40,103 nt of DNA from Clostridium sp. CAG:1013 (GCA_000432995.1 HF972668.1:3520-43622); one strand, 5' to 3'. Positions 15,688-25,068 are shown, counted from the first letter of the stretch. Made by a program: numbers and translations. Notes: generated by a model from the sequence alone, not told the origin.

Positions 15688-17913
15688 ATGTCGGAGACCA
15701 ATTTCAAATTGTATCAAAATCCTAACGGTCCCCAGATCGGCACGGCTTCGGCGCCGGTCATAGAACAGGACGGACTGTACTTCAAAGACTTGGCCCGAAC
15801 CGGAAAACTACTCCCCTACGAGGACTGGCGTTTGGACACCGAGACCCGGGCCAAAGACCTGGCTTCCCGGCTCAGCGTGGAAGAGATCGCCGGTCTTATG
15901 ATGTATTCCCCCCACCAGATGGTACCCGCTCTGCCGGGCGGCCCCTTTTCCGCTACCTACGGCGGGAAGCCCTTCCCCGAAAGTGGAAAAGACCTCTGGG
16001 ACCTGTCAGACCAGCAGGTCCTGCTTTTGGAACGGGATCACATCCGCCATGTACTGGCTTTAAAACTGCAAAGTGCAGAGGTAGCCGCCAAGTGGAGTAA
16101 CAACATGCAGCACGCCGCCGAGGAGCTGCCTTGGGGCATCCCTGTAAACGTGTCCAGCGATCCCCGCCATGGCGCCTCCCAAGCAGGAGCAGAATTCAAA
16201 AGCGACGGCAGCGATGTTTCCAAATGGCCCGAGGGCCTGGGTATTGCCGCTACTTTCTCTCCCCAGGTATGCCGGGAGTTGGGCGAAGCCATCTCCAAAG
16301 AATACCGGGCTTTGGGCATCACTACGGCACTTTCCCCTCAGGTGGACTTGGCCACCGAACCCCGATGGATGCGCTTTGAAGACACCTTCGGCACCAACCC
16401 GGACCAGGTAACTGAGCTGGGAAAAATCTACTGCGACAGCTTGCAGACCACCCAAGGCAGTCCTGACGGCTGGGGCAAGGACAGCGTATGCGCCATGGCG
16501 AAGCACTGGCCCGGCGGCGGCCCCTGTGAAGGAGGCCGTGACGCCCACTACGCTTTCGGCAAGTACGCTGTGTATCCGGGGGACAACTTCCAGGACCACC
16601 TGCGTCCCTTCCTGGAAGGCGCGTTCCGATTGGACGGTCCCACCAAGTCTGTTTCCGCCGTCATGCCCTACTACACCGTCTCCTGGAACCGGGACGTGAA
16701 AAACGGCAAAAACGTGGGCAACTCTTACAGTGAATACCTTATCAAGGACTTACTCCGCCGCACCTACCATTATGAGGGGATCGTCTGTACCGACTGGGGT
16801 ATCACCGGGGATCCCGCTCCTGTGATCGACTCCTTCGGCAGCCGGTGCTTCGGGGTAGAAGATCTCACTGAAGCCCAGCGCCATCTGCTGGCCATTGAAA
16901 ACGGTGTGGATCAGTTCGGCGGCAACAGTAACATTGTGCCCATTCTGGAAGCCTACCAGCTGGGCTGCGAAAAGTACGGTGAGGAAGCCATGCGGGCCAG
17001 GATGGAGGAATCCGCCGTGCGGCTGCTGAAGAACATCTTCCGGTGCGGTCTCTTCGAGAACCCCTATCTGGACCCGGAGGAGAGCAAGTCTATTGTGGGC
17101 TGCCAAAAGCTGGCCCAGGCAGGCTACCAGGCCCAGCTTCAGTCTGTGGTCATGGTGAAAAACCAGCAGGTCCTGCCCATTCAGGAAAAGAAAAAAGTGT
17201 ACATTCCCACCCGAAAGATCAAGGCCAGGAAAAACTTCTTCCGGGGCATGGACCCGGAGCGAGAGGTGGTCCCGGCGGAAAAGAGCCTGGTGGAAAAATA
17301 CTATCAGTGGGCGGACACCCCGGAGGAGGCGGACTTTGCCCTGGTATTCATCGAGAGCCCTCTGTCCGACGGCTACTCCCAGGAGGACGCGGACCAAGGC
17401 GGCAACGGCTACGTACCCGTTTCCCTCCAGTACCGTCCTTACGTGGCGGAACACGCCCGAGAGGTGAGCGTAGCCGGAGGGGATTTCCGGGAGAGCTTCA
17501 CCAACCGGAGCTACCGGGGCAAGACCGGCACCGCCGCCAACGAGTCTGACCTGGACCTAGTGCTGGACACCAAAGCCGCAATGGGAGACAAGCCCGTGAT
17601 CGTCTGTCTGCGGATGCACAATCCCACGGTGCTCTCTGAGCTGGAGCCTTCGGTCGACGGTATCCTCATCGACTTCGGCGTGCAGACCCAAGCGATTTTC
17701 GATCTGGTATCCGGCAAAGCGGAGCCTTCCGGCCTGCTGCCGGTGGAACTTCCCGCCAACATGGAGACTGTAGAGCGCCACTGCGAGGACCGTCCCTTTG
17801 ATATGGAGGTGTACGTGGATCAGGCGGGGAACGCCTACGGCTATGCCTTCGGTCTGAACTGGAACGGCGTCATTCAGGATGAGCGAGTCAATCGCTATCC
17901 CAAGAGGAAGTAA
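15688..17913 (+). CDS. GH3-family beta-glycosidase
   Basis: This 741-residue glycoside hydrolase family 3 enzyme has an N-terminal TIM-barrel domain and a C-terminal alpha/beta sandwich. The nucleophile is Asp369 in GIVCTDWGIT. Substrate-binding signatures KHWPGGGP (about residues 272-279) and SSDPRHGA (about 155) are clear. Family members release beta-linked glucose, xylose or arabinose from short oligosaccharides. The setting beside GH127 and other hemicellulases favours beta-xylosidase or beta-glucosidase action, but the exact linkage is not readable. No signal peptide is present, so it acts in the cytoplasm. AAGGAGG fixes the start. It is followed after 93 bases by the GH63-like gene without a visible terminator, so the two are probably one operon. 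Confidence 0.88.
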   Translation: MSETNFKLYQNPNGPQIGTASAPVIEQDGLYFKDLARTGKLLPYEDWRLDTETRAKDLASRLSVEEIAGLMMYSPHQMVPALPGGPFSATYGGKPFPESGKDLWDLSDQQVLLLERDHIRHVLALKLQSAEVAAKWSNNMQHAAEELPWGIPVNVSSDPRHGASQAGAEFKSDGSDVSKWPEGLGIAATFSPQVCRELGEAISKEYRALGITTALSPQVDLATEPRWMRFEDTFGTNPDQVTELGKIYCDSLQTTQGSPDGWGKDSVCAMAKHWPGGGPCEGGRDAHYAFGKYAVYPGDNFQDHLRPFLEGAFRLDGPTKSVSAVMPYYTVSWNRDVKNGKNVGNSYSEYLIKDLLRRTYHYEGIVCTDWGITGDPAPVIDSFGSRCFGVEDLTEAQRHLLAIENGVDQFGGNSNIVPILEAYQLGCEKYGEEAMRARMEESAVRLLKNIFRCGLFENPYLDPEESKSIVGCQKLAQAGYQAQLQSVVMVKNQQVLPIQEKKKVYIPTRKIKARKNFFRGMDPEREVVPAEKSLVEKYYQWADTPEEADFALVFIESPLSDGYSQEDADQGGNGYVPVSLQYRPYVAEHAREVSVAGGDFRESFTNRSYRGKTGTAANESDLDLVLDTKAAMGDKPVIVCLRMHNPTVLSELEPSVDGILIDFGVQTQAIFDLVSGKAEPSGLLPVELPANMETVERHCEDRPFDMEVYVDQAGNAYGYAFGLNWNGVIQDERVNRYPKRK

Positions 17914-18006
17914 CCGACTCAACTGTTCTTATATTCCGCCCTCTCTATTCACACAGTGGCAGTAGCATCAACGCCGTGCACGCGGCAGGACAACGGAGGG
18001 AACTTT

Positions 18007-20781
18007 ATGATTTTCCAACCCCATTCCCACGATTTGACCCTTTCCCCTTGGGGTCCATATTCCCAGAAGTACGCCGGTATTTCCCATGTGGCGGACCCGG
18101 AACAGGGCGTCCGCTTTGACCTGAGTGTGTTCCCTGGGCTGTACCGCCGCAAGGTGGAAGTGCCTAACGTGATGATGGAGGGTAATTACCACATCTGGGA
18201 GGCAAGCCCGGACTTGACCTATTTTTCCACCCGCCACGAGATCGAGGAGAAAGACCGGGTCTACTGCGACATTTCCTACGGAAAGCTGGACGAGGACGCA
18301 TATCTCATCCGGGCGGAGTGTGTCAACCACAGCGATGATATCCAAAACATGGTGCTCCACTACATGGCATCTATCCAGTTTCCCACCGTGAAAAACGGCT
18401 GGGATTCTCAGGAAGCACCCCCAGCACAGTGGGCCCTACCAAAAAACTGTCTGTACTGCCGGGCGGTGGATTATCTGCGCTTCACTCGGGAGACCGCCCT
18501 GCCCACCGATTCTTTGGTCACCGACGGCAAGCGTCCCAATGAAGTACGGGGCGCTGGCTTTTCCGGTGGTTCTGCAGTGAAGCTCCAAGGGACCGGGGAA
18601 CGGATTGACTTCATTTTGGAGGGTCCCCACAGCTTTTCCCATCCCGTCCTGGCAGTGCGGTATCAAAGCTCTGAGTCTTGCGTTTTGAAAGCAGAGGGAG
18701 ACGACTTCCTGGCAGAGGGGAAGCTTCCCCCAAAAGAGCATCCGGCCATCGCATTTCTGCCAGTGTCCCGGTACCAAAGTGGGGAAAAGCTATCTTTTTC
18801 CCTGCGGGTGAAGGAAGGATCTCTGGTGGTGGACAGCCTTGCCCTCTGCGAGAAAGAAGACGCCCTCATTCTGGACTGCCACCCGACCCTCAACCCCCAC
18901 GTTCCTCTAGTGTGGGAACTTGGCTCGGACACACCTTTGGATCAAGACTCCTCCACTATGCTGCCCCTGTTTAAGGACGCAGCAAAGGACCCAAACACCA
19001 GCCGCAATACTCTCATTTTGAAATACCCGAACGCTCCCGGGTACTACGGGCTGTACTGGGATTTTCCCGACTACTGCCTGCGGTACTGGCTCACCAACGA
19101 GCTAGACTACTCCTTGCGCTATCTGGCCCACGACCACGTCCGGAAAGTGTTGGCAGGCAACGGCTTGGGGCATTTCTCCAATGTGTTCCTTCGCCCCATT
19201 CCTGTAAAACCACAAGAGAGCCTTTCCGTGTACGGCGTGGTGTGCCAGGGCAGCACCCGGGAAGAGGTGGAGCAAAAACTGAAAGAGCTCATTGCCGGGC
19301 GGGAGAACTTCCCTCAGGCATGGGAACAGCGGCGGGAATCCGCCCTGAAAGCCGGGGGTAATCCCCAGGGAGAGCCTTACCGGTTCTCCCAAGACAGAAT
19401 GATCGCCACCACCCTCACCAACGTGGTGTACCCCATTTACGTGAAGCGAAGCTACATCCGCCACAACACTCCCGGCCGGTGGTGGGACAGTCTGTACACC
19501 TGGGACTCCGGCTTTGTGGGGCTGGGATTGGCCTCCTGTGATATCCAACGGGCGGTGGACTGCCTCAATGCTTACGTGACGGAACCCGGTGACCAAGAGA
19601 CTGCCTTTATCCACCACGGCTCCCCGGTGCCGGTGCAGTTCTATCTGTTCCAGGAGCTGTACGGCCGCACCCAATCCCGGGAGCTGCTGGCCTACTTTTA
19701 TCCTCGGCTGCTGCAATACTACCGGTTCATGGTGGGCAAGCTTGGCAGCTCCACCACAGATGTCTGGGATTCTGGTCTGCTGCGGACCTGGGATTATTTC
19801 TATAACTCTGGCGGCTGGGACGATTATCCTCCCCAGGTGGCGGTCCACGCTCAGAAGCTGGAGAGCTCCACCGCCGGCACGGTGACCACCTCCCACATGA
19901 TCCGCTGCGCTAAGATTCTCCGCTTTGCCGCTCAAACTCTGGGCGATTTGGAAGAGGATGCCCAAGAACTGGAACAAGACATTCATCGGCTGACTGCAGC
20001 TATTCAGGACCACTGCTGGGATGAGGACTCCGGTTACTTTGGGTATCTCACCCACGACGCGGAGGGCAGACCTGAGAAAATCTTCCGCCACAAGAGCGGG
20101 CAGAACTTCAACATGGGCTTAGACGGTGCTTCCCCTCTGCTGGCGGGGATCGTGACCCCGAAACAGCTGGAACGCCTGACAGGCCATCTGTCCTCAGAAA
20201 AGGAGTTGTGGACTCCCATCGGCCTGTCCACTGTGGATCAGTCCGCCAACTACTACAAAAAGGATGGCTACTGGAACGGCGCCGTGTGGATGCCTCATCA
20301 ATGGTTCTTCTATAAGGCTTTGCTGGACTACGGCAACGGAGAGCTGGCTTACCGCATTGCCAAAACCGCCCTGGACGTGTGGAAAAACGAGACCGACCAA
20401 TCCTACAACTGCTTCGAGCATTTTATCATCGTGTCGGGGCGGGGCGCGGGATGGCACCATTTCTCCGGGCTTTCCACCCCGGTGCTGCTGTGGTATCAAT
20501 CCTATTTCCTGCCGGGGACCATCACCACGGGATTCTCCGGTTGGGTGACATCCCAGGTCTGGGCGAAAGGCCATCGGGGAGTGGAGTGCGACCTGACCTT
20601 CACCGACGGGGACGGCCCCAAGACCGTGGTCCTGGTCATGGCGGAGGGCGGCTCCTACCAGGTGACCGTCAACGGCGCGCCTGTGCCATTCCTCACACGG
20701 GAAGGCGGCGCTCTGGAAGTAACTTTGGAGGGACCTCCCGTCTCGGGAACCGTCCATCTATCCGTCACCCAGCAAAACTAA
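18007..20781 (+). CDS. GH63-like (alpha/alpha)6 glycosidase, 924 residues
   Basis: The C-terminal half carries the GH63/MGH1-like barrel: SLYTWDSGF (about residues 496-504), SGGWDDYPP with Asp605 or Asp606 as candidate general acid, GYWNGAVWMPHQW, and SYNCFEHF with Glu804 as candidate base. GH63 enzymes hydrolyse alpha-glucosides, or mannosyl/glucosylglycerate in bacteria. The 450-residue N-terminal part is a beta-rich region that I do not recognise; a short beta domain closes the protein. There is no signal peptide. The start is ATG 18007 with GGAGGG six bases upstream. A longer frame from GTG 17956 lacks a ribosome site. It is in an operon with GH3, so both probably process the same imported oligosaccharide. 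The family call is good; the substrate is unknown. Confidence 0.75.
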   Translation: MIFQPHSHDLTLSPWGPYSQKYAGISHVADPEQGVRFDLSVFPGLYRRKVEVPNVMMEGNYHIWEASPDLTYFSTRHEIEEKDRVYCDISYGKLDEDAYLIRAECVNHSDDIQNMVLHYMASIQFPTVKNGWDSQEAPPAQWALPKNCLYCRAVDYLRFTRETALPTDSLVTDGKRPNEVRGAGFSGGSAVKLQGTGERIDFILEGPHSFSHPVLAVRYQSSESCVLKAEGDDFLAEGKLPPKEHPAIAFLPVSRYQSGEKLSFSLRVKEGSLVVDSLALCEKEDALILDCHPTLNPHVPLVWELGSDTPLDQDSSTMLPLFKDAAKDPNTSRNTLILKYPNAPGYYGLYWDFPDYCLRYWLTNELDYSLRYLAHDHVRKVLAGNGLGHFSNVFLRPIPVKPQESLSVYGVVCQGSTREEVEQKLKELIAGRENFPQAWEQRRESALKAGGNPQGEPYRFSQDRMIATTLTNVVYPIYVKRSYIRHNTPGRWWDSLYTWDSGFVGLGLASCDIQRAVDCLNAYVTEPGDQETAFIHHGSPVPVQFYLFQELYGRTQSRELLAYFYPRLLQYYRFMVGKLGSSTTDVWDSGLLRTWDYFYNSGGWDDYPPQVAVHAQKLESSTAGTVTTSHMIRCAKILRFAAQTLGDLEEDAQELEQDIHRLTAAIQDHCWDEDSGYFGYLTHDAEGRPEKIFRHKSGQNFNMGLDGASPLLAGIVTPKQLERLTGHLSSEKELWTPIGLSTVDQSANYYKKDGYWNGAVWMPHQWFFYKALLDYGNGELAYRIAKTALDVWKNETDQSYNCFEHFIIVSGRGAGWHHFSGLSTPVLLWYQSYFLPGTITTGFSGWVTSQVWAKGHRGVECDLTFTDGDGPKTVVLVMAEGGSYQVTVNGAPVPFLTREGGALEVTLEGPPVSGTVHLSVTQQN

Positions 20782-20796
20782 GATAAGCCGCAAGCA

Positions 20797-20827
20797 AAAA
20801 CAGCTTCCCAGGAAGGGAAGCTGTTTT
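20797..20827. terminator. Bidirectional terminator between convergent GH genes
   Basis: A 13-bp perfect stem AAAACAGCTTCCC / GGGAAGCTGTTTT with a five-base loop serves the GH63-like gene and the beta-glucuronidase gene. Confidence 0.9.
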
Positions 20828-20840
20828 GTGTTTCCAGCGG

Positions 20841-22649
20841 TTACTTCTCTTTTTTGTAGTCGAAGTCGGGGATCTTATGCCAACGGTCCCGGAAGTAGTG
20901 GGCCGCCAGCTTGGGCTTCCGGTCCCGGGTGAACAGACCCTTCTTGTTGCCCTGGACCCGGAGCATACTCTGGCTGGTGGCGAAATCTGCGAAGTTCCAC
21001 ACCTGTTCGCCAATGACAAAATCGTACTCGTCAAACACGGAGTTGTTCATCTTATAGTAGTCCAGCTGGTACTCCTCGGTATACATCACCGGGGTGGTGT
21101 CATGGAATCCCATCACCGTGTCAGCGCCGTACTCGGTGAAGATCACCGGTTTGCCAATGGCTCTCCACTGGTCCAGCTCCTTGCGCAAAGCCTCCTCGGC
21201 CCCCTCCAGGTCAGGCCCGCCGAAATACCACCCGTAATACCGGTTCAAGCAGATCACGTCGCTGAGCTTGGAAGAGCAATCCGTATCAGGCGTAGTGGCG
21301 ATCTGGACACTCACCAGGGTACAGGGACGCTTCTGGGGGTCCAGCTCTCGGGCCAGTTCATACAGGGGTGCGAAATACTCGTAGGCCCCAGGTGCGGCGG
21401 AGTCCGGCTCATTGGCGATGCTCCACATCACCACACAGGCATGGTTCTTGTCCCGGGCGATCAGGTCCCGGATCACTTCCTTATGATGCTCCTGGGTCTG
21501 GACGCCGTGCTCCTTGTCAAAGGTCTCCACCTTCTGGCCATTGAAATTGGCCCCGCCGCCAAACTGGAAATTGAGCCCCACGGCAGTGGTCTCGTCGATG
21601 ACCACGAACCCTTCCTGGTCGCACAGGCGCATCATTTCCTCACTGTAGGGATAGTGACTGGTACGGAAACTATTGGCCCCCTGCCATTTCATCAGGGACA
21701 TATCCTTGGTGTTCATGGGCAGATTCATACCCCGGCCGTTGGGGAATGTGTCCTCGTGGCGGCCATAACCCTTGAAGTAGAAGGGCCTGCCGTTGATGAG
21801 AAATTTGTTCCCCTCCACCTTCACAGTCCGCACGCCGTAGGGCAGGGTGTACACGTCCTGGCCAAAGGTGACCCGAATATCATACAGATACGCATTCAAG
21901 GGCTGCCACAGGTGGACGTTCTCGATCTCCAAGACTCCCTGGGTTCCCTGGGACTGGGCCACCTTATTGCCCTCCCGGTCGAATACTTCCACTAGGCACT
22001 CCCCCTCTCCCACCGTTTCCACGGTATAGGTGAGCTTGGCGTTTTGACCGCAGACCTCCGGTGTCACCCAGATGTCGGCAATATAGTCCTTGGGAGTGGT
22101 GTACAGCTTCACCGGACGAGTGATGCCACAGTAGTTGAAGAAATCGAAGTTGGGACGGTTTTGGGGCTTTTTCGAGACAGGGCCTCTCCCGTCTCCCAGC
22201 ATATCCGACTGTCCGCCCACCGGAAGCGTGGTGTAGTCGATCACGTTGTCCACAGCGATGGTGAGCAGGTTGTCCTCCCCGTCCCACAGCAGATCTGTGA
22301 CCTCCACCTCAAAGGGCAGAAAACCGCCCCGATGCTCCCGGATCATCTCGCCGTTCAGGTAGATTTTTGCATGGTGGGTCACCGCGGCGCAACGCAGCAC
22401 CACCCGCTGTCCTTTTACGAACGCCGGCACAGCGATTTTCCTCTGGTAAAATACCCAGCCGTAATGATCCCGAAAATCTACGCCTTCCTTTAAATCATTG
22501 TAGGAGGCGGGCACCGGCATGGTCATGGGGTCCTCCAAGGGAGAAGCGTACCACTGATCCTCAAAGCCGTGTCCGTCATCCAGCTTAAAGTCCCACACGC
22601 CTCCCAGATCGCTCAACAGACGAGAGGGAGTTAAAATCGGATATAACAT
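20841..22649 (-). CDS. uidA: Beta-glucuronidase (GH2)
   Basis: This 602-residue cytoplasmic enzyme hydrolyses beta-D-glucuronides. The order is jelly-roll sugar-binding domain (1-180), immunoglobulin-like domain (180-275) and TIM barrel (275-602). Catalytic residues are Glu414 in SIANEPDS (acid/base) and Glu506 in IFTEYGAD (nucleophile). The NxK motif specific for the glucuronate carboxylate is present at Asn568-Lys570 (GNKKGLFTRDRKPK). Length and motif positions nearly equal those of the E. coli enzyme (603; E413, E504, N566, K568). The loop after IDETTAVG is of E. coli-like length, so this may be a Loop-1-type gut GUS active on small glucuronides. The start at 22649 has AAGGAAGG; ATG 22730 lies at the predicted transcription start and has no ribosome site. 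Confidence 0.95.
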   Translation of the reverse strand: MLYPILTPSRLLSDLGGVWDFKLDDGHGFEDQWYASPLEDPMTMPVPASYNDLKEGVDFRDHYGWVFYQRKIAVPAFVKGQRVVLRCAAVTHHAKIYLNGEMIREHRGGFLPFEVEVTDLLWDGEDNLLTIAVDNVIDYTTLPVGGQSDMLGDGRGPVSKKPQNRPNFDFFNYCGITRPVKLYTTPKDYIADIWVTPEVCGQNAKLTYTVETVGEGECLVEVFDREGNKVAQSQGTQGVLEIENVHLWQPLNAYLYDIRVTFGQDVYTLPYGVRTVKVEGNKFLINGRPFYFKGYGRHEDTFPNGRGMNLPMNTKDMSLMKWQGANSFRTSHYPYSEEMMRLCDQEGFVVIDETTAVGLNFQFGGGANFNGQKVETFDKEHGVQTQEHHKEVIRDLIARDKNHACVVMWSIANEPDSAAPGAYEYFAPLYELARELDPQKRPCTLVSVQIATTPDTDCSSKLSDVICLNRYYGWYFGGPDLEGAEEALRKELDQWRAIGKPVIFTEYGADTVMGFHDTTPVMYTEEYQLDYYKMNNSVFDEYDFVIGEQVWNFADFATSQSMLRVQGNKKGLFTRDRKPKLAAHYFRDRWHKIPDFDYKKEK

Positions 22650-22694
22650 TAGGATACCTTCCTTTCCCATAGCGATTCCGCCAGTAGTATTTTG

Positions 22695-22725
22695 AGAGGA
22701 GGGAAACCTGACGGCTCCCTCCTCT
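22695..22725 (-). promoter_or_regulatory. 10-bp hairpin in the beta-glucuronidase leader
   Basis: AGAGGAGGGA pairs perfectly with TCCCTCCTCT over an 11-base loop in the 80-base leader. The 5' arm looks like a ribosome site, so the hairpin may hide a decoy site or stabilise the mRNA. No T-run follows. Confidence 0.5.
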
Positions 22726-22737
22726 TCCATTACTTAT

Positions 22738-22765
22738 ATTTTACATCATTTCATGGGAAAGACAA
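22738..22765 (-). promoter_or_regulatory. Promoter of the beta-glucuronidase gene
   Basis: TTGTCT and TAAAAT have 16-base spacing on the minus strand, with the same CGGTTG-CTTTCC core as the GH127 promoter. Confidence 0.7.
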
Positions 22766-22794
22766 CCGTTTTTTGTCCGGAGTTTTCTGCTCTA

Positions 22795-23220
22795 TCACTC
22801 CACGTCCAGATTTCTCACTACCCGTTCCAGCAGGGAGATCAACTGATCTTTTTCTTCCTGGGTGAATCCCCGGTAGCTTTTCTCTTCCATCCGCCATATG
22901 ACGTCCATGGCGTTCCGGCCCGCTTCCCGACCTTGGGGCGTCAGGTAGATCTTATAGGAACGCTTGCCCCCGGACACCCGCACCTCTTCTTTGCGGATAA
23001 GCCCCCTCTCCCCCATACGCCGCAAAAGAACGGTCATAGTGGCGGGTTCCACTCCGCAACGTTTGGCCAGCTCCTTTTGGGAAAGTCCTTCCTCCCCCAA
23101 CAGATGGGCCAACACCTTGGGCTGCCCCTTGGTCAGTCCCAGACTGGCAAACTCCCCAAAGCTCCGTTTCCGGTGGGCATCGGAAGCTGCGATCAGGGCC
23201 ATATGCAACGGTGTTCTCAC
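22795..23220 (-). CDS. MarR-family transcriptional regulator
   Basis: This 141-residue winged-helix repressor-type protein has a recognition helix around VEPATMTVLLRRMGERGLI and a wing around RKEEVRVSGGKRSYKIYLTPQG. Flanking helices would form the dimer. I chose the GTG start at 23220, eight bases after AAGGAGG. An ATG seven codons upstream (23241) has no ribosome site of its own and overlaps the sequence that forms this site. It lies just downstream of the GH51 gene on the same strand with a short gap, so both are one transcript. A perfect palindrome lies just downstream of that operon's promoter. This suggests autorepression relieved by a ligand, possibly an aromatic or glycan-derived compound such as a feruloyl group or aglycone; ligand is speculation. 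Confidence 0.85.
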   Translation of the reverse strand: MRTPLHMALIAASDAHRKRSFGEFASLGLTKGQPKVLAHLLGEEGLSQKELAKRCGVEPATMTVLLRRMGERGLIRKEEVRVSGGKRSYKIYLTPQGREAGRNAMDVIWRMEEKSYRGFTQEEKDQLISLLERVVRNLDVE

Positions 23221-23258
23221 TTGATCTCCCTCCTTTTTCATAGGCTGGGTACAGGTTT

Positions 23259-24863
23259 TTACTCTTTAACGAACCGGAACACGTTCCAGGACAGCCGCTT
23301 CATGGTGGCAGTGACCACTCCGTTCTCCTCCTTGGCAGTATCGCTCACAGTGGGAAGAATGGTATCCGGCGCCTCATAGGTGTTCTTTGCTTCCATATCG
23401 TCGCTGTAAAGCTGGATCTGCTCCACGAACCGGTAGCCCTCAAAGGCGGAAACATCCAGTTCCACGTCCGTATCCCCTTCCCAGTCACGGTTGATGGCGA
23501 ACAGGTTCAGGGTACCGTTCTCCTCGTCATAAGCCGCGGCGGTATCCACGAAGGGCAGGCCTTCCTTGGAGGGATACTGGGACGTATCGTTTACGGCGTA
23601 GGCGGGCAGGTCAAAGGTCTCGCAGTCCACGGCCACCCGGAGAGAGACGCCCCTGCCGTATTCCATCAGCTGGTGGAAGGGATAGTAGGCAGCGGTCTTC
23701 CAGACATGGTCTCGATCCGTAGCGCAAAGCGTGGCCAGACCGCCGGTCATGCAGCCGATCTTCACCCGGTCCGCATGGCGCAGGAATGCCAGCAGCGTAC
23801 TGGTGTTGCCCAGAGCTCCCACCATGTCCCCACCAGGGAAGCGACGCTGTTCCATATTGTTGGGATCATGGCGGACATAGGTATCCTCCGGACTGAACTT
23901 GTAGTGGGACGCGTACAGGTTGTAAGGACCCCAGCCCGGATGACGGATCCCCTCCAAAGGCCGGGACATAGCGCCGTACTCGTCAAAGGAAAGCATCAGC
24001 TTCCGAGGAGAACGCATTTTCGCCTGAACGAAATCGCACAAAGCTGCCTCCGTCTCAATGTAGTCCTCGATGTAAGCCGAGCCACCCAACAACTGGGCAT
24101 AGTTGCCGGGCGCGGCCGTATGGTAGTGGTGCATGGACACATAGTCCACCGCGTTGTAGCACTCCTGGAGCACTTCCAGATCCCACTGAGGATAGTGGGC
24201 CAGGAAGGGCGAAGAAGAAGCACACACCGCCGTCTCGATGGAGCCGTCCACCCACTTCATGGCTTTGGAAACCTCGTTGGCAAGCACGCCGTAGCCCTTG
24301 GGATCCTTTTCCCAGGAGCCGATCTGCCAGGGACCGTCCATCTCATTGCCCAGATACCAGGTCTTGACCCCATAAGGCTTCTCACGGCCGTACTTCTTCC
24401 GAAGGTCGGACCAATAGGTGCCTCCCTCATGATTGGTGTACTCTGCGATGTGGATAGCGTCCAAGATGGTGCCGGTACCCAGGTTGATGGTATACATGGG
24501 CTCTGTTCCAGCCAGCTCCGCCCACTGGAGATACTCGTCGTGTCCCACGTCGTTGGGGATATACTGGTGCCAAGCCAAGTCCAGGTGGGCCTTCCGCTGG
24601 TCCTTAGGGCCGATGGAGTCCTTCCACTCCCAGCCGGAAACGAAATTACCTCCCGGCAGCCGCAGTGCGGGCAGGCCGGTCTCTTTCAGGGCCTGGAGGA
24701 AGTCCCGGCGGAAACCGTTCTCGTCCGCGGTCGGGTGCTTGGGATTGTACATACTGCCGTTGACAATGGTGCCAATGGGCTCCATAAAGGCACCGTACAG
24801 CCGGGGAGAGATCTCCCCGATGGTAAACTTGGGGTGAAGGGTCACTTTCGCTTTCTTTGCCAT
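23259..24863 (-). CDS. Alpha-L-arabinofuranosidase, GH51
   Basis: This 534-residue cytoplasmic enzyme is expected to remove alpha-L-arabinofuranosyl side chains from arabinoxylan or arabinan oligosaccharides. The TIM barrel has the family's RLPGGNFVSGW near residue 70, acid/base Glu174 in WYLGNEMDGPW and nucleophile Glu295 in LSFDEYGAM. A C-terminal beta domain follows. Length is slightly above the usual 500. There is no signal peptide. Start ATG 24863 has GGGAGG nine bases upstream. It is the first gene of the MarR operon, opposite to the ABC importer operon, whose promoter is about 60 bases away. A perfect palindrome lies between promoter and start. Confidence 0.93.
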   Translation of the reverse strand: MAKKAKVTLHPKFTIGEISPRLYGAFMEPIGTIVNGSMYNPKHPTADENGFRRDFLQALKETGLPALRLPGGNFVSGWEWKDSIGPKDQRKAHLDLAWHQYIPNDVGHDEYLQWAELAGTEPMYTINLGTGTILDAIHIAEYTNHEGGTYWSDLRKKYGREKPYGVKTWYLGNEMDGPWQIGSWEKDPKGYGVLANEVSKAMKWVDGSIETAVCASSSPFLAHYPQWDLEVLQECYNAVDYVSMHHYHTAAPGNYAQLLGGSAYIEDYIETEAALCDFVQAKMRSPRKLMLSFDEYGAMSRPLEGIRHPGWGPYNLYASHYKFSPEDTYVRHDPNNMEQRRFPGGDMVGALGNTSTLLAFLRHADRVKIGCMTGGLATLCATDRDHVWKTAAYYPFHQLMEYGRGVSLRVAVDCETFDLPAYAVNDTSQYPSKEGLPFVDTAAAYDEENGTLNLFAINRDWEGDTDVELDVSAFEGYRFVEQIQLYSDDMEAKNTYEAPDTILPTVSDTAKEENGVVTATMKRLSWNVFRFVKE

Positions 24864-24916
24864 AAAATCATGCCTCCCAAAAAGAATCCTGCTTTGCCGC
24901 GAGCTTTTCCCGCAGC

Positions 24917-24938
24917 GTGAATTAGATATCTAATTCAC
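24917..24938 (-). promoter_or_regulatory. Perfect 22-bp palindrome, candidate MarR operator
   Basis: Two 11-base arms, GTGAATTAGAT and its exact complement, form a perfect palindrome about 6 bases downstream of the predicted transcription start of GH51-marR. Size, AT-rich core and position fit a MarR dimer blocking elongation or initiation. Confidence 0.75.
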
Positions 24939-24950
24939 AACTTTAACTTG

Positions 24951-24978
24951 ATTATAGCCAAAAACATTTCCTTGTCAA
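24951..24978 (-). promoter_or_regulatory. Promoter of the GH51-marR operon
   Basis: Consensus TTGACA and TATAAT have 16-base spacing on the minus strand. This is one of the best promoters in the window, as expected for a strongly repressed operon. Confidence 0.85.
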
Positions 24979-25039
24979 GCGGTTTTCCGTGGAAAGAGCC
25001 ATCCCTCCCTTCATCAAGCCCGGGAACAGGCCGATTCCC

Positions 25040-25068
25040 TTGAGATAGAGAAAAAAATCTGCTATAAT
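25040..25068 (+). promoter_or_regulatory. Promoter of the ABC importer operon
   Basis: TTGAGA and TATAAT have 17-base spacing. The start would be near 25075, followed by a half-conserved cre-like sequence at 25077-25090. Confidence 0.8.
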
